Part shown: positions 1-7,700 of the stretch, piece after piece
Position numbering within the stretch: position 1 is the stretch's first letter
How the letters are laid out: each line of letters begins with the position of its first letter
Source of the DNA: an uncultured Treponema sp.
GTDB taxonomy: Bacteria > Spirochaetota > Spirochaetia > Treponematales > Treponemataceae
Direction: 5' to 3'
Length of the DNA stretch: 18,749 bases
Assembly: GCA_937891125.1 (NCBI GenBank)
Contig: CALAEZ010000231.1
Location: 1-18,749 of the forward strand
Program-made: the position numbers and the translations under genes
The notes under the pieces: model-generated
What the model saw: the letters and a program-made list of their open reading frames with translations, nothing else
Database searches by the model: none
What the model was told of the DNA's origin: nothing

Positions 1-1429
1 GGAATACCTTGCCGTGCGTAAGCTCAAAAAAGACAACAAAGGCTCGATTATGATTTTGGTCGGGCCTCCGGGAGTCGGAAAAACTTCGGTCGGGCATTCA
101 ATCGCCGAGGCAATGGGAAAGCCATTTTATCGTTTTTCCGTTGGCGGAATGAGGGACGAGGCCGAAATCAAAGGACACAGGCGCACCTATGTGGGCGCGA
201 TGCCGGGTAAAATCTTACAGGGGCTTAAAATCGTAAAAACGAAGTCACCAGTCTTTTTGATTGACGAAGTTGACAAAATGGGCGCGAGCTATTCTGGTGG
301 CGACCCTGCTTCGGCTCTGCTTGAAGTGCTTGACCCTGAGCAGAATGTGAGCTTCCGCGACGCTTACTTGGACTTGCCTTTCGATGTTTCCGATGTTTTC
401 TTCATCCTCACGGCAAACACGCTTGACAAAATCCCTGAGCCGCTTTTAGACCGTGCCGAAATCATCTCTCTTGCAGGCTACATCGACCAAGAAAAACTTG
501 AAATCGCAAAAAAATACCTGATTCCGAAAAATCTTAGCAAAAACGGGCTTTCTAAAAAACAGGTAAGCTACACAAAGGCGGCTCTGCTGCGCATTGCAGA
601 AGAATATGCGCGCGAAGCGGGCGTGCGTAACTACGAAAAATGCCTTGATAAGATTCACCGTAAGCTGGTGACCGAATCGCTTACCGGCATTCCGGCAGAC
701 GCAAAAAAGAGCATGAACGTCACAAAGCCAGGAGATGACGCTGACGTAAAGAGCTTAAAGGGCGAAACGTTTACGATTGATGCTGACTCGCTTGAAAAAT
801 ATCTTGGTAAGCCGGTCTTTGACGAAAGCGAGATTAAAAAGGCTTCCATTCCGGGAACGGCAATCGGACTGGCATGGACAAGCATGGGCGGTGACACGCT
901 CTTAATCGAAAGCGTTGCGTTCCCGAGCGACAAGGGCGGCCTGCAGCTTACCGGTCAGCTTGGCGACGTTATGAAGGAAAGTGCACAGATTGCCATGAAC
1001 TGGGTGCGCCAGTTTGTCGTGGAGCATAAAATAAAGCCGAGCGAGTGGTTTGAGCGCAACACGATTCATCTGCACATTCCAGAGGGAGCGACTCCAAAGG
1101 ACGGCCCGAGCGCGGGAATTACGATGGCAACCACCTTTATGTCGCTGATTACCGGGCGGACAATAAAGCCCCATCTTGCAATGACCGGCGAGCTTGCCTT
1201 AACCGGCAAGGTCATGCCGATTGGGGGCTTGCGCGAAAAGACGGTTGCCGCAAAGCGAAACGGCATAAAAACGATTTTAATTCCGAAAGGAAATGTGCGT
1301 GATTTGGAAGAAATTCCTGAGCACGTAAAGAACGGCATTACATTCATTCCTGTAGGCGAGGTAATGGATGTGATGAAGGCAGTTTTTCCGCCCGAAAAGG
1401 CAAAGTCTGATGAAGGGTATGGCTTTTAA
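1..1429 (+). CDS. lon: ATP-dependent Lon protease, C-terminal part (5' end outside window)
   Basis: Lon is a cytoplasmic hexameric AAA+ serine protease that unfolds and degrades damaged and regulatory proteins. The frame is open from the first base, so the N-terminal substrate-binding domain and true start lie upstream. Counting residues from the GTG at base 14, the Walker A motif GPPGVGKT is at about 17-24, Walker B FLIDEVD at 81-87, the AAA+ lid region follows to about 275, and the C-terminal protease domain ends at 471. The catalytic serine is in KDGPSAG (S366) and the catalytic lysine in IGGLREK (K409); their spacing of 43 residues equals that of the E. coli Ser679-Lys722 dyad. All key residues are present, so this is an active enzyme. 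A diguanylate cyclase gene starts 19 bases downstream, suggesting one transcript. Confidence 0.96.
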   Translation, partial: EYLAVRKLKKDNKGSIMILVGPPGVGKTSVGHSIAEAMGKPFYRFSVGGMRDEAEIKGHRRTYVGAMPGKILQGLKIVKTKSPVFLIDEVDKMGASYSGGDPASALLEVLDPEQNVSFRDAYLDLPFDVSDVFFILTANTLDKIPEPLLDRAEIISLAGYIDQEKLEIAKKYLIPKNLSKNGLSKKQVSYTKAALLRIAEEYAREAGVRNYEKCLDKIHRKLVTESLTGIPADAKKSMNVTKPGDDADVKSLKGETFTIDADSLEKYLGKPVFDESEIKKASIPGTAIGLAWTSMGGDTLLIESVAFPSDKGGLQLTGQLGDVMKESAQIAMNWVRQFVVEHKIKPSEWFERNTIHLHIPEGATPKDGPSAGITMATTFMSLITGRTIKPHLAMTGELALTGKVMPIGGLREKTVAAKRNGIKTILIPKGNVRDLEEIPEHVKNGITFIPVGEVMDVMKAVFPPEKAKSDEGYGF

Positions 1430-1440
1430 TGCCGATAATC

Positions 1441-1448
1441 GGAGGTAG
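1441..1448 (+). promoter_or_regulatory. Ribosome binding site of the GGDEF gene
   Basis: GGAGGTAG lies immediately before the ATG at 1449. It is a strong Shine-Dalgarno match, although spacing to the start is short, and it fixes the start within the 19-base gap after lon. Confidence 0.7.
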
Positions 1449-2942
1449 ATGAAGTATCGTATTCCGCTTGCAGTCATTATCATTCTCTCGGTGGCACTGT
1501 TTGCCATAAACCGCATGGAAACGGTGTATGTGCAGCAGGTGTATGCAAGCGCGTTTGAATTCAAAAAGGCGTATCTGCGTGATACGACCGTAAACTTTGT
1601 TGCCGATATTGCAACGACAAAGACAGATTCTGTCACCGTTTTTGAATTTACGGTTGACATGAGCCTTAAAGAGCTTATGCGTGCAGTTGAAAATCGGAAA
1701 ACAGCTGTGCAGGCGGTAAAGCAGTATTTTGAGACGCGCGCAGACCCGTCAATGTGGTCTGCCGTGCTAGTTGATTCTGACACCGGCGAGCTGCTTTTCA
1801 GTCATGGCGTGCGACCAGATGAGTGGAACGGCGATGTGACAGCCTTTTACGGAAGCTTCTGCTCTTACCGCGTTATTACCAGTGATGCCCAGTCGCTTAC
1901 GCTTGTGTACGGCATTTCCAATGCACACCTGGAAAAGACGGTGCAGGGAATTTTCGTTGGAAAGGTGCATAACTACAAATTTACCGACGGCGCGTATATT
2001 TTCATCTACAAGGTCTTAAATCACGAGGGCGGAGACAATTACGCAATTCGTTTTGCACACCCGGATCAGAATGCGCTTGAAAATACGTATGTTTCGACTA
2101 ACGGCGGCGTGGCGGGAAAATACTGGTATCAGAACATGCTTGACGGCATAAACACTGACGGCGAGTATTTTGGCGAATACGATTTTACAGACCCGACTAC
2201 CGGCGTTGTCTCCTCACGCTTAAGCTATTCCTGCAGGTTTGAGCCGTATGACTGGATTATCACGATGACGACAAACCGCGACATGCTTACCGACTACATT
2301 GACAGCAGCGTTGCCATGAGCGCGCTTATGCACTTTAGAAAGCTTCTGCCGTTCGGCATCGTACTCATACTGGCTCTGATTGTGCTGCTTTTCCTGCAGA
2401 TGGTTTTGGATAAGCGTAAGCTGCAGAAAGAGACTGAATATCTTTCTGACTGCGTAAACTGGGACGAGCTGACCCATGCAAACACGCGCCAGTTTGGGGC
2501 TGACGAGCTTGACCACGTGTTCAAAAATTACAAAAGCGGCTTTCAGAGCCCGGCGCTCATGCTGCTTGACGTTGACAATTTTAAGGGCGTAAACGACACT
2601 TACGGTCACGATGCGGGCGATGAGGTGCTCAAGCAGATTGTAGCGACCGTGTATGATAACTGCCGTGCAAGCGACAAGCTCATCCGTTGGGGCGGCGACG
2701 AATTTGTCGGCATTTTTGACGGCATGAAGCTCGACTATTGCACGAGCTTTGCAAACAAGCTCTTGAAAGCGGTCTCTGCCATTCCATTTGAATTTGACGG
2801 AAAACCAGTTTCAGTAACCGTGTCGCTTGGCTTTGCCTACTTCAGCCCCGAGGATACAACGTATAAAGCGGCATTGAACCGCGCTGATCAGGCGCTCTAT
2901 CAGTCTAAGGCGAAGGGCAAAAATCAGGGACGGGTGCTGTAA
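1449..2942 (+). CDS. Membrane diguanylate cyclase with periplasmic Cache-like sensor (GGDEF protein)
   Basis: Diguanylate cyclases make the second messenger cyclic di-GMP from two GTP. The 497-aa protein has a membrane segment at residues 5-20, a periplasmic region at about 24-298, a second membrane segment at 300-320 and a cytoplasmic GGDEF domain at about 330-497. The stretch around 223-275 (GKYWYQNML, then an aromatic-rich strand ending in DWIITM) is typical of the membrane-proximal part of Cache sensor domains. The active-site motif is intact (GGDEF, 415-419), the metal-binding aspartate lies in DVDNFKGVND (374-383), and RASD (406-409) sits five residues before GGDEF, the spacing of the inhibitory I-site, so product feedback is likely. 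The usual DxLTGLxNR entry motif is altered to DELTHANTR. GGAGGTAG directly before the ATG supports the start. There is no EAL or HD-GYP domain. The ligand is unknown. Confidence 0.92.
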   Translation: MKYRIPLAVIIILSVALFAINRMETVYVQQVYASAFEFKKAYLRDTTVNFVADIATTKTDSVTVFEFTVDMSLKELMRAVENRKTAVQAVKQYFETRADPSMWSAVLVDSDTGELLFSHGVRPDEWNGDVTAFYGSFCSYRVITSDAQSLTLVYGISNAHLEKTVQGIFVGKVHNYKFTDGAYIFIYKVLNHEGGDNYAIRFAHPDQNALENTYVSTNGGVAGKYWYQNMLDGINTDGEYFGEYDFTDPTTGVVSSRLSYSCRFEPYDWIITMTTNRDMLTDYIDSSVAMSALMHFRKLLPFGIVLILALIVLLFLQMVLDKRKLQKETEYLSDCVNWDELTHANTRQFGADELDHVFKNYKSGFQSPALMLLDVDNFKGVNDTYGHDAGDEVLKQIVATVYDNCRASDKLIRWGGDEFVGIFDGMKLDYCTSFANKLLKAVSAIPFEFDGKPVSVTVSLGFAYFSPEDTTYKAALNRADQALYQSKAKGKNQGRVL

Positions 2943-2954
2943 CGTAAATTATGA

Positions 2955-4595
2955 ATGCAGAATGTGGACATTATGACTGATTTTGACTTTATTCCTTTTA
3001 GTGACGGCGTAGACATGCGTGCGGTAAGCGAAGAAGCGTTTAACCGCCTTTCATTCACCTTTACAGAGGCGCACATTAAGCGTCTTATAAGTGCAGCCCT
3101 TTCCCCGGACGCAGGCGAAAATGACCGGTATGTGTGCGCTTCTCTTTTAAAAAATGCAGACATTGCTGCAAAAGGCTCTTTTCCGCTCTGTCAGGACACG
3201 GGCATTGCAACCGTTTTCGGCTGGCAACAAGGAAGCGCCGTGCTTGCTGCTGCAGAGCAGACGGGAAGTGGCGATGTGTATGACGACATAAGCGCCGGCA
3301 TTGCGCACGTGTACGAAAGCCGCCGCCTGCGCTATTCTACTGCCTGCCCGTCTTCTTTTTATGACGAATACGATCCGAAAAACAATATGCCCGCCCAGAT
3401 TGCGCTCTTTAACGGAAAATGCTCGTTAGCCCCGGTTCCGCCGTTTGCGCTCCGTGCTGCAGAAAAGTGCGGCTCTCAGGCTCTCCCGATGATTTTTACT
3501 GCAAAAGGCGGCGGCTCTTCAAACAAGACAAGCTTTGTTTCGGGCACGAAGGCATACCTTGCGTCGGAGCGTTTCCGTGCGTTTCTGCGCGATGAAATCA
3601 GCCATTTCGGCACCTCTGCCTGCCCGCCATACACGATTGCCGTTGTTGCAGGCGGCTTAAGCCCTGAGCAGAATCTGTTGACGCTGAAGCTTGCCACCTG
3701 CGGCGCATACGACGACATGACGTACGAGCCAAATCCTGCCGGCTTTAGAGATCGTGCGCTTGAAGAAGAAGTCATGCAGATTGCAAAAGAAACGGGCTTT
3801 GGCGCGCAGTTTGGCGGCACGCAGTTTGCACTGGAAGCAATTGTTATCCGTCTTTCGCGCCACGGTGCAAGCTGTCCGCTTTCTGCCGGAGTTTCTTGCA
3901 GCGCGCACCGCAACGTAAAGGCGGTTGTTACTGAAAAAGGCTTTTATGTAGAAAAAACGTGTATAGAACCGAGCCTTGTGCCCGGTTTTACAGAAGCTGT
4001 GCAGGCTGCGGAAGCAGGCGCGTGCTGTGCGCCTTCAGAAAGTGCTGCGGTGCACCAGATTGACACCAGTGCGGGCATGCAGGGCGTTTTAGGCGCGCTT
4101 CGAGGCGCAAAGCCCGGCGAGCGCGTGCTTATTTCAGGCGACATTTTAGTTGCCCGCGATGCCGCTCACGCCAGATGGATGGCACTGGTAGACAGCGGAA
4201 AGCCGCTTCCAGACTACTGCACGCGCTATCCGATCTGCTATGCAGGGCCTGCCCGCACGCCTGACGGAGCTGTAATCGGAAGCTTCGGTCCTACAACCGC
4301 CGGCCGCATGGACGTGTATGCAGAGCTTCTTATGAGCCGCGGAGCTGCTCTGGTAACGCTTGCAAAGGGAAACCGAAGCCGCGAATGGACTTCCGCCTGC
4401 GAAAAGTACGGCGCGTTCTATTTGGGAACGCCCGGCGGCATCGCGGCACTCATTGCAAGCTCTTACATTACCGCGCAGAAAATCATTGACTATGAAGAGT
4501 TAGGTATGGAAGCCGTGCGCCTTGTTACGGTGCAGAATCTTCCGTGCTTTGTGATTACAAACGATAAGGGCGAGGATTTTTATACTGCACTGTAG
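2955..4595 (+). CDS. fumA: Class I (iron-sulfur) fumarate hydratase, single-chain
   Basis: This enzyme interconverts fumarate and malate with an oxygen-sensitive [4Fe-4S] cluster. At 546 aa it matches the length of E. coli FumA/FumB (548 aa), with alpha and beta parts in one chain. Cluster cysteines are visible as C79 (LCQDTGI), C223 (SACPPYTIAVVAGG) and C315 (GVSCSAHRN). The C-terminal half carries the family's signature runs: YAGPARTPDG, GSFGPTTAGRMDVY, LAKGNRS and FYLGTPGGIAAL. Compared with FumA as I remember it, the part before C79 is about 26 residues shorter, and there are about 22-25 extra residues near 156-178, between ALFNGK and FTAKGGGSSNK. The gene starts 12 bases after the GGDEF gene and has no good ribosome binding site; ATG 2973 is another possible start. 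An L(+)-tartrate dehydratase is unlikely because that enzyme usually has two subunits. A class I fumarase suggests anaerobic dicarboxylate metabolism. Confidence 0.93.
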   Translation: MQNVDIMTDFDFIPFSDGVDMRAVSEEAFNRLSFTFTEAHIKRLISAALSPDAGENDRYVCASLLKNADIAAKGSFPLCQDTGIATVFGWQQGSAVLAAAEQTGSGDVYDDISAGIAHVYESRRLRYSTACPSSFYDEYDPKNNMPAQIALFNGKCSLAPVPPFALRAAEKCGSQALPMIFTAKGGGSSNKTSFVSGTKAYLASERFRAFLRDEISHFGTSACPPYTIAVVAGGLSPEQNLLTLKLATCGAYDDMTYEPNPAGFRDRALEEEVMQIAKETGFGAQFGGTQFALEAIVIRLSRHGASCPLSAGVSCSAHRNVKAVVTEKGFYVEKTCIEPSLVPGFTEAVQAAEAGACCAPSESAAVHQIDTSAGMQGVLGALRGAKPGERVLISGDILVARDAAHARWMALVDSGKPLPDYCTRYPICYAGPARTPDGAVIGSFGPTTAGRMDVYAELLMSRGAALVTLAKGNRSREWTSACEKYGAFYLGTPGGIAALIASSYITAQKIIDYEELGMEAVRLVTVQNLPCFVITNDKGEDFYTAL

Positions 4596-4658
4596 GCAGC
4601 GCGGAAGTTTTCGCACTCTGCGGCACACGCCACACGCCCCCACGCTGCGGCGCAGGGC

Positions 4659-4694
4659 AAAAAAATGACAGCGCACGGTTTTCTGCGCTGTCAT
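4659..4694 (-). terminator. Rho-independent terminator of the ompA-like/lipoprotein operon
   Basis: A perfect 11-bp inverted repeat (ATGACAGCGCA at 4665-4675, TGCGCTGTCAT at 4684-4694) with an 8-base loop is followed, on the minus strand, by a run of seven T (4665-4659). It lies about 100 bases beyond the stop of the giant lipoprotein. On the plus strand it lacks a T run, so it probably only partly stops transcripts coming from the fumarase gene. Confidence 0.9.
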
Positions 4695-4743
4695 CTCCCT
4701 TTGGTCAAATGTCGAGTTTCTGCATAATCGCAAAAATGTGTTC

Positions 4744-4766
4744 GCTACCAGAAAAGTGCGGGTAGC
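4744..4766 (-). other. Small hairpin in the 3' untranslated region of the lipoprotein gene
   Basis: GCTACC at 4744-4749 pairs with GGTAGC at 4761-4766 around an 11-base loop. It lies between the lipoprotein stop (4795) and the main terminator. There is no T run, so it is at most an mRNA-stability element, or chance. Confidence 0.3.
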
Positions 4767-4794
4767 TCCGGCAGGTCGTCGGACACTTTCAAGC

Positions 4795-7700
4795 TTACTC
4801 TATTGCACCCATGGTAATGCGGATGGTCTTTTCGTAGCTTTCATCTGTTCCTAAATCCCAGCTGAAGCTTGCCGCGCTGTCGTCGCCGCTTGAAAGCTCG
4901 TCTCCGTCATTGCTAAAGACGCGCATGTGGTTGTAGGCAGTTTCGCCGCTTGCTGCAGTCGTAACGTATTTTCCGTCCCAGAGCCGCGTCACGTCATCGA
5001 CGCCGTACGCATTTTTAAGGATTACGTTCAGCACAAAGCTTTCTCCGCTCATGGTAAAGCCGTTGTCGGTCTTCGTGGCCGTTACGCTGTCGTTTGCGCT
5101 GTCGGTAGATTCTGCGACCGTGCCGATGAGCGTGTCGATGCTTGAGCCTAAGCGCACGTATGAACCGTTTTCGTTGGTGACGGTAAACGTGAGCGCAAGG
5201 TATGCGGTCTCTCCCTCATACTGCATGACGGGCGTAAGGCTTACCGAAACACCTGTCGCGCTTGTAAAGGCATCTGTCGTGTACAGGTAGTCGCTTTCGT
5301 TTTGTGAAGCGGTCACCGAGTCAAAATCAATCTTGTAGTAGCCCGTGACGGCTCCCGTGCTGTCAAAGGCGACCCAGTAGTCCGTGCCGCTATCGCTTTC
5401 GCTTTCTGCAACGTTGACGACAAACTGGAAGCCGCTCTGTGCGTACGAGCTTGCATACCAGACCGGCGTGCCTGCCGTTCCCGTGCCTGTTCCGATGATG
5501 TCTAAGCCGCCGAAGTAGCCTTTGAGTGCGCTTGCTTCATCCTGAATGACAGATCCGAAGCGGTAGGCGACCATGTTGCTTTGAGCGGTCGCCGGCAGCG
5601 TGTATTCGTAGCCCGTGCTTGTGGTGAACGTGGTCGTCTCCGTTATGGTCGTAAGCGCCGGAATGGCAATGTTTACGGTGTAGGTAATAGGAGAAACGGT
5701 TGTGTCCTGCGCCTGCACGCTGTAGGTGACTTCTATCGTGCGCCCGAGCGCGCTCTGGTAACAGCTTGCAGGAATGGTGAGCACGGCGTCCTCGTCAAAC
5801 GACACGAGCGCTTCATAGCCGCTTTCGGTGAGCGTTGCAAGCGTTGTGTCGCTTGTGTCGCTGTCGGTGCTGTCGGCAAGAATCGTCGCGCTTGCTGCGG
5901 AAATGGACGCCTTTTCATACACGGTCGGCGTTACGATAATGTCGCCCGTGTAGCTTAGGCTTGCGGTAAGATCGTAGCTGTACGTTTCCTCGCTGAACGA
6001 GTTTTTAAGCAGCGTGTTTGTGTAGTCGCTTTCGCTTCCGTTCTGCACGACAGAAAGGGCAGTAAGCGTTGCTGTCGTGTCTGCTTCAACATAGGCAAGC
6101 AGGTTATAGGTGTATGTGACTGAGCTGTCGCCTGACGTTACGGTAACGGTAAAGAGAATCGTGCCTGCGTCGCTTTCGGTAATCGTGTAGGTGCCGCTAA
6201 ACGAATACGTTGTTGAAAGCGTGTTCTCTACAGCCTCTGGCGTATCCCAGTCGTCTGCCGCGCTGACGTCAGTGACTGCCACCGTGTTTGAGTGGCTCTT
6301 GGTGACCACAATGGTGGCTGCGTCAGAGACGGCGACGGCGCGGAGCGTAAGGGCGCCACGGTCGAGCGTGTAGGCGGTGCTGGAAAGCACGTAGGTTGCG
6401 CCGTCGGTTACGCTTTCCCAGCCGGTGCTGAACGACGACGGTTCAAGGTTTGCCGTCTTTGCGCTTTCGTCAGGATTGGTCAGCGTGAGCGTCTTTAAGC
6501 GGGCCTCGCTGTCGCTTGCACGCACGATGTAGTAGGTGTAATCCTTCTGGGTGCCGTTATTTTCTACGTACAGCACGAGCTTTGTCGTGCCGACCGGAAT
6601 GACCGTGCTTTCGTCGGGCACGGTTTCAGGCGCGGTGCGCGTGTAGCCGTCAGCCTCGTACGAGGCGTTTCCGACAGAAATCTTCCATGCGTTTGAGACA
6701 ATGCTGTCTGTTGCATCCTTGTGAAGCACGGCGTAGCTTGCAGTGCTTGCAGACTCTGGAGTTGCGTCATTTGCGTCTGCGGTCTGCTCAATGCTGTAAA
6801 CGCTTACGCTTGCATTCTGCTGCGTTACGTTCAGGCTTAAGACGACGCTTTCGGTGTCGTTTGTCACGTAGATGTAGCTTGTGCGCGAGCTTGTGTCGAT
6901 GCCGCTTCCCGTTCCGCTCCAGCCGCTTACGCTGTAGCTTGTGTCAGAAAGCTTTGGCTTTACAAACGAGTAGGTGATGCCGCAGATGGTAACCTTTGTG
7001 GTGCCGTTTGGAAGGTCTGCAGTCTGCGCGGTAATGCCGGTTCCCTTTGCAATTTCGCCGAGCGTAAAGTGATAGTAGCTGCTTGCGCCGTCATCAAAAT
7101 AGTCGCCGCTTTCCTCTGTAAGGCTCACTGCGCTTGCAGCATAGCCGGTAAACGTGGTGTTTTCCTCGCTGTTTGTGTCGTAGGCGCTGTTTACGGCCGT
7201 GTAGGTAACACTCTCGTCCTTATCAAGCGGGCGGAAGTAGAAATCTAATCTGTCTGCGTAGGTGGTGACGCTGGTAGAAGCGGCTGTGGTCGTGTAGGCG
7301 ACCGTGCTTGCCGTCGTCTGCGTCAGAATCGTCTTGGTGCTGCCGTCCTCGTAGGTTGCGATGACCGTAAGCGCCGTAAGATTCTGATTTGCGTCTCCCG
7401 CCTTGGTGATTTTGACTGCGTGGTAGGTGGTGTCGCTGCGCTTAGTCGTCTCGTAGACCTTGTTTGTCGAGTCATAATGATAGTAGCTGTCGCTTACGGT
7501 CTTTACCCAGAGCACGCGTGTTATGGTCGCCGCATCCTCGTCGCCGACTGCTACCGTGTAGCTTACCGGGCTTGAGCCGGTCTGCGTGGCGTAGGTGTAG
7601 CTGTCACTCCAGTCCTCGTCTGAGGGGAGTGTGCTTACGCCTGTCGAATAGCCGTATGAAACTGTAGTGCGCTTGTTTGTCGGCACGGCGGTAAAGTCGA

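Noticed and set aside
1277..1783. 168-codon minus-strand frame across the lon/GGDEF junction
   Set aside because: It overlaps two well-supported genes on the other strand and shows no recognisable domain.
4500..4733. 77-codon minus-strand frame at the end of fumA
   Set aside because: It starts inside the terminator region of the opposing operon and runs antisense into fumA; no ribosome site and no family features.
5581..5958. Plus-strand frames of 60-141 codons opposite the giant lipoprotein (also at 8230-8655 and 9718-10188)
   Set aside because: They are antisense shadows of the Val/Thr-rich repeats, giving Arg/Cys/Val-rich unlikely proteins without ribosome sites.
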